A DNA stretch of 64,000 nt, from positions 186,001-250,000 of the forward strand of contig JAAROD010000087.1 in NCBI GenBank assembly GCA_012274445.1, read 5' to 3'. The first letter of the stretch is position 1. The number at the start of each line of letters is the position of its first letter. This document shows positions 22,491 through 35,039 of the stretch, piece after piece. Source of the DNA: Sclerotiophoma versabilis (Eukaryota; Ascomycota; Dothideomycetes; Pleosporales; Didymellaceae). The position numbers and the translations under genes were made by a program. A model generated the notes under the pieces. It was not told where the DNA came from. It searched no databases and saw only the letters and a list, made by a program, of their open reading frames with translations.

Positions 22491-22947
22491 TCACGTGGCT
22501 CTAGCACCATCATCTTGTTCCTCCATCTTCGTGACAGGTTTCTGCTGCGCCAGAACTTCGATTGTACCCGCTACTTCCTCTGCTTTCTTCCTCTGCGCCT
22601 CTTCGTCTGCCGGGTTCTGTAGCGTATCGAGGCCTCCAAACAGCCACAGCTCCTGGAGATCTCGTATCAGGGTTGCAATGTCTTGTGTAGTCTTAATCTA
22701 CCACACCCAGTTAGCATCCATATGCATGATACGTGACTGTACAAGAAAAGGCAACGTACCAGACCCGCAGTCTGTTCCCTTATCGTTAGCTCCTTTGCCG
22801 CACTCGTCGCATAGTCGTTGGCCGCGTTCATCGTGCTTGGTGGCGCACCATCCATCTTGACCGTCTTCAGAATCGTGCTTATGTAGCCATCGCCGGCAGC
22901 AGGATCGGGGTCATCGTTTCTTGGCGTTATGGCGTCGCATAGAGCTT
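22491..22947 (-). CDS. MED22: Mediator subunit 22-like (5' end unresolved)
   Basis: Two exons are clear: 22947-22760 and 22697-22491, with a 62 bp intron that has a GCTAAC branch site. They encode a helical protein including EALCDAITP, YISTILKTVKMDG, then IKTTQDIATLIRDLQELWLF and an acidic/Lys tail. This fits the Med22/Srb6 family of the Mediator head module, which links activators to Pol II. The upstream exon carrying the start ATG was not found: the frame is closed by a TGA beyond the acceptor-like CAG at 22948, and no upstream ATG frame joins it cleanly. The gene may have a longer first intron, or the 5' end may be damaged. Confidence 0.6.
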
Positions 22948-25385
22948 CTGCGCGCGCTGGAGGGCGTCAGTAGGCGTGTCTCTCCAAGAAAGGCACGAGC
23001 GGCAACAGAGAAAGGAAAACGATGACAATGCGCCGCGAATGTCCACCTGTGGTTCTGGGAGCTCCGAGATCTCTCAAGGGCAAGCAGTAGGCTCGTACAT
23101 GCTAGAAGCAATGCGACTAGGCTCAAGAACAGACACAAGTAAGAGCAAGGCAACCAAATGTTCAGCGGTCTCTAACTAAAAGGGAGGGTAGAGGCTCTCT
23201 AGACCATATAGAGTATGTCTATACGCGATCTCTCTGGGTCAGGCAGTCCGCCTTGTGCTCTCCGCCTCGTGTTCTCCACTCCCCACCAGGCAAGAGTTGA
23301 CGACAAAGAACTGGCTTACCAAGTAACGCCTCCTTCGTGCGCTTTGAAGGGTCCATGCGAGCCTCAGAAGCCAGCGTTGACCCCAAGTTTGGAACGTGGG
23401 GAAGTCGGGTCACTAACTCCGTTTCCTCTCGTGATGTCCACGAGGCCAGCCTCGCTTCCAGCTATCGATAAGCACGTGCGCACGGTCCAATGTGCCCACG
23501 TCCGCTTAAAGCAACGGCGCGACGAGCTTGCATTTCGTGGGTGTGGCTGGACCTGGGCCATGGGATGGGAAAAGACGTTCGAGGGCCGCCAGACCCTGAT
23601 CCCCCTGATCAACATATGTCACTGAATATATGGATGCGCGTCATGGTTTGTGTTTAGTTGTGGGGAAGACATCGGTCGATTTAGAGGTGAATTAAGTTCT
23701 GCCTCAGAGAAGTATTGATTCCGTCATGGCTAGAGATGGCTGCGCTTAGTATGACGATTCCGCAGGGATGCGTCGAATCTTGCAAAGGTCTCCAATACGG
23801 CCGTCTCCTCGCCCAAAATGTTATCCTCCGCTGCGGACGAGATCCGGACCCTGAATGACTTATTGTCGGGCAAGGCTGGACTGCTTTTTCGCAGCTGAGT
23901 TGCTCGCTTTGAAAGTCTGGAGCGCCGTCTATCTCATCGAAGCCACAACTGAATACGGGTGGACGAGCTGTGGCGTTCGACTCCATTTTCAAGTTAGCGG
24001 AAGGGTATGTGGCATCTACCAAACTTCGTTGACAACGTCGAAGCTCGGTGCTGGTACGCTGGTTGCCTAGAACGACGGCCAAACACCGAGTCTGGCATCC
24101 CCTGTCGATCTCGGGTGTGCCGCGCTCTTCCACGATGATCCGTCGATCATGGTCCACGCCTTTGCTGATCGTGTCCACCTCGATAATAAGTTAGCAACAC
24201 CAACGAGCGATGGTCCAGCTTTCAGCTCTCACCTTCGCCCGTCTTCCCTCTTCTGTGCAAGGCTGACATCCCAGCTTCAAATTCCACACCAACGCACGCG
24301 CTACCGCTACCATGTCCTAAAATAGGCGACCCTATCTTTCCTGACGTCCCAGCCCCTAATCGAGTCACGCGCTTTTTTGCTTCCCGGCCGTGCCCTGCCA
24401 AGCTGGGTCACTTCTCGCTTGCCAGCTTCTTACCAGCTTCGCCGTAACCTAATCAAGGAGGCTGTAATCCGGCCCCTACCTCCGAAAAAGTATCGCCTTA
24501 GAAATCAGGACTGCGCTAGCGTGCTTCATCCCGCTGCGTGTCGCACAAAACGGTACTGTCATGCTCTGTTCGGAATGTGCTCCGCCACGTGTGCGCGACG
24601 CATACATGTCACCATGCCGCACTAGGAAATTTGCACTGCGAAGTGCTGGCGAGACGATTCCCGAGGTCGAGGTGTGCCGTCCAGCAAGGTTCCAAGAAGC
24701 TCGCCTTGGAATTGACTGTCTAGATTCGTACCCATGTCGGTAGAAACAAGACAGGCCTATTGCTGTTGGTGGCGCATCTCCCTGTTCGTGCATGGTGCAG
24801 GAGAGTGCACTGCATTTGTGACGTGTCAGGTATACTTACCGAATTGCTTGTGCGCATCGAGAACATCTCGTATCAAGTGCACATCCTCATACAGCGGACG
24901 TCGTGTTGGAGATAACGCATGTCGCTCAGCGCAGCGATATACGAAAAGTGGAATTGTGGCTGGCTGATCTAGAACGAGAAGAGGATAGACCGTTTAAGGA
25001 AAGCTCCGAGAGAGTGGGTCGACGTGCACGTTGAGGCTGAAAGCCCAAAACTTGTTGCCTATGATTCATGTTGGGATTGTCTGGACTGCGCAGCATGTGC
25101 TGGGTCCCTAGATTGATTTGTAGTGATGTGCTGGTTATGTACCTATCCTATCCTATCGTGTCCTGTCCTGTTCCTTCGTGACAAAAAAGGAAATGCCTAG
25201 TCTTGTAGTGCCTACATCGATCCTCCAAAGCTGTAAAAACGCCAGAACGCCTTGCTTTGCTGAAATGCTGATTGTGTGTATCGCGCCAAAGTGAGTGTGG
25301 GGCTAAAAGGGGTGTAAAAGATAGTGCAAAACTACAAATGGTGCGAGTGCGACTCCAATGACCCTGCTGAAAATGATGAAGGTGA
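22948..25385. other. Gene-poor stretch, 2.4 kb
   Basis: It probably includes the missing first exon of the MED22-like gene near its left end. Otherwise only short frames without coding character are present. Small CCTAT-type repeats lie at about 25143-25170. No transposon protein or terminal repeat was recognised. Confidence 0.45.
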
Positions 25386-26395
25386 TCAGTGTGCAGCGAC
25401 GACCAGGCTCTTGCGGGAGAAGAGAGAAAACCTTTGCTTCATAGACTTCCTCTTCGTGAGCTGAGGTTGCATCGAAACTTCGACGACGGACTGGTGCTTC
25501 TTGTGCTGCGTCTGTGGGGCTACATATGGTGTTACGGGAGCTGAGGTAATGATGGACAGAGGTCTGCTGTAGTTCTGCTCCTTGGTGATATCGTGGGTGT
25601 GATCCTGGCTACTGTTGGGCCTTGAAATTTCCGTCGCTGAGCTCTCTGCAGATCTGTTAGCCTGGTTGTGTTGTGTCCTTATGCGTTGAAGACTTACGTG
25701 ACGACGCTACAGAACTATCTGAGGCTTGAGAACTGCTAGAGGATGGCTCGCCAGCTTCGTCTGCTTTGGTCAGATGTGTCATAACGCAACAGATATTTGA
25801 ACATACCATCTTCAGTGATAGACATTGCTGAGAGTGGGCTCCTCCTCTTGGTGATGGACGAACGGGTGCTGACAGTTTTCTGTGTTTTTGGGCGATGCTG
25901 TGCAGGAAGCTGGGGCACAGCTGGAACACCTGATGCATGGCTGAAATAGTCGTGACGCACAGGCTGGCGTCCACGCGAAGGCGTCTCCTGGTGCGACTGC
26001 ATCATCGTGGATATGGAGAGATCACTGTTCGTCCTCCTGCCAAGGCTTCCATTGCGATTGTGGCTCGCCGAGGAGACGACAGAGCTGCGCGAAGAAATGA
26101 CAGAGCTGGGACGTGATCGCGAGGCTGGCGAATATACAGACTGGTACATCGCAGCGCCGGATCTTGTGGGTGCGCTGGCGGAGGACATGGACCTGCTCCT
26201 TCGCGCTGCCGCAATCTTTTCCCTCAATTCATCTGCACGGATAGTCGACGGAGTGGCAGACAAAGCATCTATACCTGCATGAACAGGAACATGCTTGTAT
26301 GGAATCTTGACCTTTGCTGGTTCTTGAGCAGATGCTTCTTTCTTGTGTTCCTGAGCGGCTTGCTTTGCCTTCTTAAGTTTCGAGAAGAATGCCAT
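25386..26395 (-). CDS. Conserved fungal unknown, Ser-rich (304 aa)
   Basis: Three exons, 26395-25807, 25763-25698 and 25645-25386, with introns of 43 and 52 bp; the sum is divisible by three. The N-terminus (MAFFSKLKKAKQAAQEHKK) is basic and helical, followed by PYKHVPVHAGIDALS, a motif I associate with an uncharacterised filamentous-fungal family. Most of the rest is Ser/Arg-rich and disordered. The C-terminus is basic (TKRKSMKQRFSLFSRKS), giving basic ends that could bind membranes or acidic partners. No enzyme domain is visible. The predicted splices are well supported by sites; the function is unknown. Confidence 0.72.
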
Positions 26396-28908
26396 TGGAC
26401 TGAATGGATGAGATGTTGGTGAAGCTTGGTGAATGTTAAATGATTGGAAGAGTTGCGATTTGATTGTTGCGACCGGGTGTCAGACCCAGGCCATGGGTTA
26501 TACTTTATCAATTAGTGGCTCAACAAATAAGTCACCGGCCTGAGCGAAAGTTGATTGTGATTTTGTCAATGCGTGTTTGAAGATGGCGCTACGGAAGTGG
26601 GCCGAACTATTAGGATGCAGCCACAGGCTTAGCCGTGACTAGCAAGTATTTAGAGCGGTTAGCTCCCGCTGGCGACTATGAGCCCATCAGGAACTGCAGG
26701 AAGAAGGCGTGGCGAGTCTTTCGGACACGGCTGAGGCGGACGGAACAGTGGATATGGGAGTTGCGCGCGACCGAACGCACAAAAGTTAAGATCGGTGATT
26801 ACTTTATGTTCATGTGCGACGCGTCGACACCCAAGCTTCTGAGCAAAACCAGTTTCTTGGTTTCAAAGTGCTGCCCTGACGGCCACAAGCGCATCTGCAA
26901 CTAAAGTTAGCACAAATTGCACCAAGGGCAAAGATAAGAGAGTGATTATGCCCACAATTGATGCAGAAAGTCGATAGCCACTGCACACTAGGAGAAGCGT
27001 CCAGAGACGTCAAGAACATGGTCGTCCTGTGCATGCGATTACTGATAACGCCGTCAGCTGTGTGGAGGCGTCCGGGCTGTGGGGGGCATTAGCCAAGGAG
27101 GACCCGTGATTCTGGACTCTGCCGCGCGCCGACGTTCTGTTGGCGGTTTTGTGGTCCCAAAAACACAAAGTTGCCAAAGCTACCAGACGGGCACGCCAGG
27201 CAGTTGGTTCCAACTTGAATGCTGGATGGCACTAGTCATCACTGCTCCATTGTGTACAACCAATCATCGTCTTGCCGTTCTCTGCTATAACGACATAGCG
27301 TATCGGAAGAAAAGCAGGCTCCGTGTAATGTTAGCGAGTGCTAGACGTCCAGCTCTCCACGGAGAGCGAAGGCATCCAGGATGAGCTCTTAATGTTCATT
27401 TCTGTGAAAAGAGGATACGAATTTGGCGTGCATCTTACAACTCAATTGCTCTTCCGGTGACACGACTAGAGCAGGTCGCGATTACCTGCGTTTGCCTGCT
27501 TGACAGCTGCCCAGTTGGGTCCGTGCTTGTGTCAGCACTTGCGTGGTGATGGTGGAGAGGCTGGACTCTGCGGATGCTTATACCAGTCTCTGCTTGGTTC
27601 CATCCACCAGGAACAAGTGGACCTGATGCCGGCGGGTAGAGTGTCGCTGGGGAAGCCCAAAGCGTTGGCTAGTTAAGCCAGGTAGACCCTCCTTCCATAC
27701 ATACAGTGGGCGAAGCTGACTAGTCGGCAACCGAAGAGAAGCTGCGCGTCAATAGATGGCGGCTAGCCTTGAATTTCATCATTCTTACTCGTCGACCACA
27801 TGAAAGAGCGTGAGACGATAGTCCAGACAGAGGCAACCATCGAGGGACGCTTTGCATCATTTCATATTGCGTGGTACACGTGCGATGTACGAGGGGAGAC
27901 TCGAATAGTGGTTCAGGGTCTGCTGGACTGCAAGTGGACAAGCTTCGTCGTGCTTGCAGAGACGAAAAGACCCTGGGACGTGGGCCTATAAGTAAATTGC
28001 CCACGTCAAATATCCTCGAAGGGGTATTTGTCGTCGGTGTTAGGGAAGCTCAAGAGAAACATGACATGACTTGAGACACGGTAATACACAGAGCCTCGAG
28101 CTAAGTATGGGTGTCACGACCGCACACCAACGCAGGCAGCCGCGTTGAACGGTGCAGGCCAGAAAGTGTGATGGACAATGCAGGGTAAAGAATATTGGGA
28201 TTTCGCAAACTGAAAGTTGTGCAGATAGCAGCGTGGTGTTGAAGGTGGAGAAGAACAAACGCCAAGCACAGATGGCGTCAGAGGGTCAGAGATCTGGGGA
28301 AGGAGCGCTGGCGGCTGCTGGCGGTAATGACTGCCACACCAGATTGGAGTTTATGCGCGTCGCCGCTGCAAATCGCACTCCATCGCGCACTTGTCCTCCG
28401 CATCCATACAATCGCCGTGGTGTTGCGGCTCAAGCACGGTAGCCTTTGCCGCGGTCCAGGCTTTTCTTAGCAATTCTTATCGATTACTCCGTACCCGCGC
28501 TAGTTTGCGTTTCCGCTGGCCTGTCCGCTGTCTCTGCAGGCCGCACGCACGCAACGCGCCGGGACGATCACACCCACCACCGACAGCGGAATCCCGTCGC
28601 AATCACGATACTGCGCCCCGAGTCTGTCGCTGACCCCGCGTGCATTGCGCATCGCATCGAAGCACCCCGCTATTCTGTCGCGCCCCTTTCCCGTTGGCGC
28701 ACGCAGCATCTGCCGCCCGCCTCTGCGCCTAGCCTCCTATCGTCATCCGCCCAGCGCGAACATCGCACACGACGCCTGACCAGCATCGCGCCCCCGGAAC
28801 CACCCGCGCCGCCCACCTCTGCCCTGCGCGCCCCATCGCGACCACATTCCTCGCTGCGGAGGGGAAAACTGTCGCCACCGGAGTGCTGGCAGAGACCTCA
28901 CGTGGATA
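26396..28908. other. Gene-poor stretch, 2.5 kb
   Basis: No convincing gene was found on either strand. The part from about 28450 to 28900 is C-rich and is probably the PSY2 promoter and leader; the 176-codon frame at 28446-28976 there is low-complexity and out of frame with PSY2. Confidence 0.45.
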
Positions 28909-31743
28909 ATGGCCCTGGTAGCGCCACCGGCCCACGATCGCAAGCGCGTCAAGGTCTACGAGCTCAAGAACAATGACTGGTTCGACAGAGGCACGGGCTT
29001 CTGCAAGGGTGTCGTCGTGAATGTAGGTCGCTGTGGATAGGTCGCAGTGGATCAAGCTGACATGCGCCGCAGCAGGAAGAGGCCAAGATCGTGGTGGTTT
29101 CTGAAGACGACCAGACGCGCCAGCTGCTCGAGACGCGCATTAGCAAAGATGACGGCTACCAGAAGCAGCAGGATACGCTCATCGTTTGGACCGAGCAGAA
29201 TGGCACCGACATGGCCCTCAGCTTCCAGGAGCCAGAGGGCTGCGCCAACATATGGTACGCATACCATACGCAAATATCACAGCATATGCACTGACGTTAC
29301 CCAGGGATTTCGTCAACGATGTGCAATCGCGTTTGCAGCAGCTAGCTCAAGGTGCGTTCTTTCTCATTACGCTCTTATGGCAGAGCTGATCTAACGCAGA
29401 CGATGGTCTTTCAGACGATATCGACCATATTGGCCCCATAATGCTCCCCAACCCCGACCTCGGCAACCTTCACGAAATAGAGAATCACATGCGCGCTGCA
29501 AACTCGACACCGGGCGGTCGCGAGGCTCTGGCCAAATTCATTCTGGCGCAGAAGTACATTCCCATGCTGATACCTTTGGTTGACATGGCAGAGGATCTCG
29601 AGAGCGTATCAGATCTGCATAGATTATGCAGCATTATGAAGATGCTCATTCTGCTCAACGACACCTCCATAATAGAATATGTGGTACACGATGATATTAT
29701 ATTGGGGGTAGTTGGGGCGTTGGAGTGTACGTGTCCACGCGCCGTCTTCACGTACCAGATCACTAACATCTGCAGACGACCCGGACTTCCCTCTACACAA
29801 AGCAAACCACAGACAATATCTCGCTGATGAGTCCAAATTTAAGGAAGTGGTCAAAATCGAAGACGAGTCGATAAAAAGAAAGATCCACTCAACATACCGC
29901 CTGCAGTACCTCAAGGATGTTGTCCTGGCGCGTATTCTCGACGACCCCACATTCTCGGTTCTCAACTCACTTATCTTCTTCCACCAAGTCGATATCGTCC
30001 AGCACCTTCAGTCAAACTTCCCGTTTTTGAAAGAGCTGTTTAGCATATTCGGCGCAAAAGAGCAAAGCTTGCAGCGAAAGAAGGATGCCGTTCTCTTCAT
30101 TCAACAGTGCTGCGCAATTGCAAAGAGTCTGCAAGCAAACGGCCGTGCTCAGTTGTACCAGAACTTCATCAGCAATGGTCTACTGGAAGTCATCCAATTT
30201 GCACTCAAGCACCAGGATGCGTCCGTGCGTGTCGCAGGAACAGATATACTCGTCTCTCTTATAGACCACGATGCTTTGATGGTCCGCAGCTACATCTTCA
30301 AGGCTATTCAGGAAAAGTCAAAACCGCTGACGGACACGCTGATTGAGCTGCTCCTGATCGAGGTAGATCTGGGAGTGAAGGCGCAGATGGCAGACGCGAT
30401 CAAGATATTGCTAGACCCTAACGCCAATTCAGCATCGATTGAGGCGCTGGGGCGAACCAACAGCGATTTTCTGGCAAAGATGAGAGGTCAACTTCCGTCA
30501 ATACCCCAAACCGACTCCTTCATCCAAAACTTCTACGACGAATCTGCTAGAAAGCTCTTCCAACCTCTCAAGGAGCTCGAAGGCAGGGAGTCAAGTAAGC
30601 TAAACACAATATCTACCCAAGGCTAAACTGACGATATCAGTGAATGATCTCTCGATACAGGAGGTGTCGCTGTATGCTCACCTGGTCGAAGTCTTGTGCT
30701 TCTTCATCCGTCAACATTCTTACCGCAGTAAATACTTCATTCTCTCAGAAGGTCTCGCAGCCAGGGTTGGGCAACTCATGAGCTGTCCAGAAAAGCACCT
30801 CAAATTAAGTATGAACCCTATAGTCCCTTCAGTTGACAGGTGCTGACGCAACCCAGCCGCCCTCAAATACTTCCGCACAGTCATTGCCCTCCACGACGAG
30901 ACACATAACCGACAAATCATTCAGCACCAACTCTTCGAGCCGATCCTACAAGTTCTTTTTGATACCATGCCTCGAGATAACCTCCTGAACTCGGCCTGCC
31001 TCGAGCTTTTCGAATTTATCAAGCGCGAAAACATCAAGGTCATCGTTCAACACTTGGTCGAAACGTACCGTGAGAAATTGCAGAGTATCACATATGTCGA
31101 CACCTTCCAGAACCTCATTCTGCGCTACGACCAGATGCAAGAGCCAGTGACTACACAAGAGCTGGACCACTCCTTCACCAGTGTGGAAAGTGATACACCC
31201 GCAAGGCCGGCTGGCTTGGTCAACGGCGGCAAGTGGGGTCAAGGGTTAAGGGACGTCGATGCAGACGAGGAAGCATATTTCAACACGTCTGACGACGAAG
31301 ATGAATTAGCAGGCCCAGGAAAGACAGTTCTCAATGGAGCATCACCAGTGCGACCGTTGGTGAACTACCCCGATGACGACGCTGAGGAGGAAGATGTTGA
31401 CATGGACATCCCACTCGCCATGCGCGGCGCTCCAGCAACAGTTCAGACTAAGGACGAGACAAAATCGCCGAAAACAACAAATGCTACAGGATCACCACCA
31501 GAGCGCGTCTCGGAGAAGCGTCGCAGAGAGGAGGACGAGGAAGACGAATTACTCGCCAACATATCGACAACGACTGCACCCAAACGCCGTGCTTCGACAT
31601 CAAGCAACACAAGTACTCCGAGTCTACGTAGCCTACGTCGAAAATCGCCGCAAATTAGCTCAGGTAAAGATGGTGGAACGCCAAAAAAGATATCAATATC
31701 GCTGCCCGTGAAGAGCGGCGGTGAGAACAACGAGGGCGAATAA
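28909..31743 (+). CDS. PSY2: Protein phosphatase 4 regulatory subunit 3 (Psy2/SMEK)
   Basis: Seven exons give 847 residues: 28909-29022, 29073-29254, 29305-29351, 29400-29726, 29776-30594, 30641-30808 and 30857-31743. Introns are 46-50 bp and the sum is divisible by three. An N-terminal PH/EVH1-like domain (KRVKVYELKNNDWFDRGTG, LLETRI) is followed by the conserved SMEK core (IMLPNPDLGNLHEIENHMR, LEYDDPDFP created across a splice, KDVVLARILDDPTFSVLNSL) and ARM-like helical repeats. The tail is acidic then basic (EKRRREEDEEDE, APKRRAS). Psy2 directs the PP4 catalytic subunit to substrates such as phosphorylated H2A and Rad53 in DNA-damage recovery. The first acceptor could be used three bases later. 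Confidence 0.93.
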
Positions 31744-32371
31744 GGGTTTATCATCCCTATAGTGACAACATGGAGGAGTTCAGACGGAATCTCGGGAAGC
31801 TTTACGTATACCCTTTGGAGAAATAGCACGCAAGCTTGCATTGCATGAAATGGGCTTTGTCAATCACTCATATTACTGGATGGGTATGGACTTAGCGACA
31901 TGGCATTGAAGGTGTCATTACTGGCGTTCGTTTGTCTTTGTGCCTGGAGAGGGGCGTAGCTTGAACTGATGATGCGCATTGATTGAAGTTGGATTCTCAC
32001 GAGCGAAAGTACTTCGTAGCGTTGGTCGCATGCGGCCATGTACTATATACTTAGTATCTCTGTATGGGGAGAGTGGAGGACGATGATGATCGCTCGCAAT
32101 CAAACAAGTATTTTCATGCTCTCACACTTTGTGATGATGCCTAAGCAGCCAATGCATATAAGATCACGTTCGTTCGCGTTTCCACTAGCGCGTCACTTCC
32201 GCGTTTCTTTCCCTGCATCAAGCCCCGCTGTATCCCGCCTCGTATCAGATCAGACCCCACATCATACGTACCGCATCGTTAACACCAAATCTCGACCGGA
32301 AGCATCTCAAACGTCAATCGCCTCCGCACATCATCCGCGCTAAACATCATCAATAGTCGCGACATTGCGCG
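31744..32371. other. PSY2 3' flank and DFR1 promoter
   Basis: No gene. A CCAAT box at about 32149-32153 sits next to a TATA-like CATATAAG about 215 bp before the DFR1 start codon. Confidence 0.5.
32149..32162 (+). promoter_or_regulatory. CCAAT/TATA-like promoter element of DFR1
   Basis: CCAAT followed at once by GCATATAAG, about 210-220 bp upstream of the DFR1 ATG. CCAAT boxes are bound by the HAP/CBF complex in fungi. The assignment is by position only. Confidence 0.3.
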
Positions 32372-33103
32372 ATGAGCAACCCCATCCGACCCCCCACACC
32401 ACCATCCAACGCGTCGCAACCCTCAGCCACCACCACAATGGCACCGAAATCCTTAACCCTAATCCTCGCCGCCACACCCTCCCTCGGCATCGGAAAGTCT
32501 GGCGGTCTCCCCTGGCCGCAACTCAAGAAGGAAATGGGCTACTTTGCACGCGTCACAAAGCGGACGACACCCAGCGGTATCTCAGAAGGCGATGCTGTAG
32601 GAGAGTTGGCTACAAAAAGGCAGAGGGTAAACGCGGTGGTTATGGGCAGGAAGACGTGGGATAGCATACCGGAGAAGTTCCGACCGCTAAAGGGGAGGGT
32701 GAATGTCGTTGTGACGAGAAGTGTGGAGGGGTTCAGGAAGCAATTACCGGAAACACGAGGGGAGGTGGAGGGCCCGATTGTCGCGGGAAGTGTGGCGGAT
32801 GCGTTTGCGCAGCTACAAGGGGACAAAGTTGGGGCCGAGGTGGACAAGGTCATGGTGATTGGCGGCGCGAGCATATACGAGCAGGCGCTGAAGCTGAAGG
32901 AGGCGAGGCATGTTCTGCTCACGAAGATACAGAAGGAGTATGAGTGCGATACTTTCTTCTCAGAGAACCTGGAGGGAGACGGATGGAGGAAAGCTAGCGC
33001 TGAAGAACTCAAAGAGTTTACAGGGGAAGAGTTCGAGGATGGGATAGAGATCGAGGAGAAGGATGTTAGGTTTGAGTTCTGTTTATATAATAAGGTGGAA
33101 TGA
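32372..33103 (+). CDS. DFR1: Dihydrofolate reductase
   Basis: A single exon of 243 codons. A 22-residue Pro/Ser N-terminal extension precedes MAPKSLTLILAATPSLGIGK, so translation might also begin at the second Met (32438). The DHFR core is complete: SGGLPWPQLKKEM with the substrate-binding region, VVMGRKTWDSIP, and VMVIGGASIYEQAL with the Gly-Gly NADPH-contact motif. A fungal-type insertion lies between the first helix and the MGRKTW strand. The enzyme reduces dihydrofolate to tetrahydrofolate with NADPH, supplying one-carbon units for thymidylate and purines. Neighbouring genes are unrelated. Confidence 0.95.
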   Translation: MSNPIRPPTPPSNASQPSATTTMAPKSLTLILAATPSLGIGKSGGLPWPQLKKEMGYFARVTKRTTPSGISEGDAVGELATKRQRVNAVVMGRKTWDSIPEKFRPLKGRVNVVVTRSVEGFRKQLPETRGEVEGPIVAGSVADAFAQLQGDKVGAEVDKVMVIGGASIYEQALKLKEARHVLLTKIQKEYECDTFFSENLEGDGWRKASAEELKEFTGEEFEDGIEIEEKDVRFEFCLYNKVE

Positions 33104-33906
33104 GGTCTGGAGGAGACAAATGAGCGAATACAGAGTGACTGTCATGACCAGCTTCGAAGCAGTTGCAGAGATGCCAAATGCAGAGTCTCAAGCCTGAGGA
33201 CACCGAGGCCGTCCACGCAAAACTATAGGTCGTGGTCAGACTGGCAAGATGGATACGAACTATCCCAGCTCCTGCAATTGTTTATTATCGAGACGGTCGT
33301 TTGCTTGACTCCGCAGCTTCCGCTCCCAATCATATCTTCTGTAATTACATGAGTTAGTAATCATCAACACGCTGCGACAATAAGCGCGAATGACGCCAGC
33401 GCTACTTTTCACTTGCCTCTTTATATATTGTGTATCCTCCCATCGATTGCTGGGATTTTCTGACTTCTGGTCGTTGTGTTCTCTGTTGCAACTGATCGAG
33501 CTTCAGACATGCTACGTCATCAACAACACGAATCGTCAGATCCCACCTATGTCCTTCTACCAATTGCGTCTGACCCCTCTGCGATTATCAAGCATCGGTC
33601 GCACACGTTCGCAAAATGCCCCTCCATGTAGCACAACATGGTGCTTCGGTGTACCTAAACTAGCCGTGCGACTAGCTCAGAGCTCAGAGCGGAGGGATTT
33701 GGGCCCGCGGCCCGCTCGAACGCATCCGAAACTCGTCCGCCGTCAAACGACTTGCTGTCAACAAGCTGCCGAAGCTTCGAGACCAACACCCAAGAGCTAG
33801 TATAAAGCACCCTTGGACACTAACGACGACAAACCATAAGCAACCTCCATCAACGTAGCCTCTTGAACACCTCCGCAGCAGCAAGCTCCGCAAACTACAT
33901 TTCACA
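33104..33906. other. DFR1 3' flank and MGST3 promoter
   Basis: No gene-like frame holds up. A TATA box at 33801-33806 lies about 100 bp before the next ATG. Confidence 0.5.
33801..33806 (+). promoter_or_regulatory. TATA box of the MGST3-like gene
   Basis: TATAAA within GTATAAAGC, 101 bp upstream of the ATG at 33907, a usual distance in filamentous fungi. Confidence 0.5.
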
Positions 33907-34485
33907 ATGGTCGAATTGGTTAAGAACCTCATCCCCGCCGAGTACGGGTACGTACACCCTTCCAGCCTCAAGTTAACTCCAAAGCAAGGTGCCCGTACCA
34001 CGGGCACCAATTGCTCTCCCCCGTCTTCTACATGACCAACTGACTTTCTCAGCTACGTCCTCGGCGCCATCGTCAGCACCTTCTTCGTCGGCGCCTGGCA
34101 CGGCGGCCGCGTTGGTGGCTTCCGCAAGGCCGCAAAGATCCCCTACCCCTTCGAATATGCTTCGTACGAACAGGTCCAGACCGCATCGCCCGCGTCCAAG
34201 AAGGCCATGCTTGCCTTCAACTCGGCTCAGCGCGCGCACCAGAACTTTGGCGAGAACCACCCCACTGTCATCGGCACACTTCTGATCTCGGGTCTGAGGT
34301 GGCCGGTTGCTACAGCCATCCTTGGAGCTGTGTGGAGCGTCAACCGCGTCGTGTATGCTATTGGATACACAAACAGTGGCGAGGAGGGCGGCAAGGGCAG
34401 GTACTACGGTGCGCTGTGGATGATTGCGCACTATGCGCTGATCGTCATGAGCGGTATCTCGGCCTACAAGATCGCTATGGCTTAG
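33907..34485 (+). CDS. MAPEG enzyme, microsomal glutathione S-transferase 3-like
   Basis: Two exons, 33907-33947 and 34053-34485 (105 bp intron with a CTGAC branch site), giving 157 residues. Four hydrophobic spans fit the MAPEG fold. Signature parts are IPAEYGYVLGAIV, the loop FNSAQRAHQNFGENHPT with the conserved Asn/Gln-Arg-Ala-His-Gln, and the RVVYAIGYT segment seen in MGST3. Members conjugate or reduce lipid hydroperoxides and xenobiotics with glutathione in the ER or outer mitochondrial membrane. The exact substrate cannot be told from sequence. Confidence 0.88.
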
Positions 34486-35039
34486 ATGGGCTAAGCCGTG
34501 CTGAAGAGAAAGGAAGGGAAACTCGTCGCAATCCATCTCAGCGGAAGGTTGTCGTGAAAGATACCAAATCAAAAAGTCAATTACTCAGTCCTGATTTACA
34601 CTTCGTTCCTCGGCTTTTCAGATGACGTTCCGCTCGCAATCTCTCGTCTCTGATTACGCAGCAAGCAGCTAGTGCAAACCAACAACAGATCCAACTGCGC
34701 AACCTAGTAGGCCTTCACAAGAGTGTCACGCTACGTACTCAAGAACGAATGATAAGGAGCGACTCGGGTCAATAATTTTTCTCTAAATATCCAAACTCAT
34801 CTACAGAAATGTACCTAAACGAGGGTAAGAAGCGAAAACTACAGCTCAATCAAACACACATTTTTGTGGTCCAGTCAGCGCACCAGAGGGAAAACGCCAA
34901 TGCCACCAGTTTGTCCCATCGATCCTGTCCAAATCCTCCGTAATGATTGACTTATTTGCGAATGGCCGCATTGACTTTCACGAGATCAACTCCCGAATTC
35001 TCAGTGCGACTCGCTACTGCCTATGCATAGTCTGTCCGA
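34486..35039. other. Convergent 3' flanks, 0.55 kb
   Basis: The region lies between two genes transcribed toward each other. Nothing gene-like was recognised; it is probably overlapping 3' UTRs. Confidence 0.6.

Noticed and set aside
22911..23153. 80-codon hydrophobic minus-strand frame upstream of the MED22-like exons
   Set aside because: It starts only at TTG and is out of phase with the next exon at every plausible splice.
28446..28976. 176-codon Arg/Pro-rich frame before PSY2
   Set aside because: Low-complexity, overlaps the PSY2 first exon in another frame, and sits in a C-rich leader.
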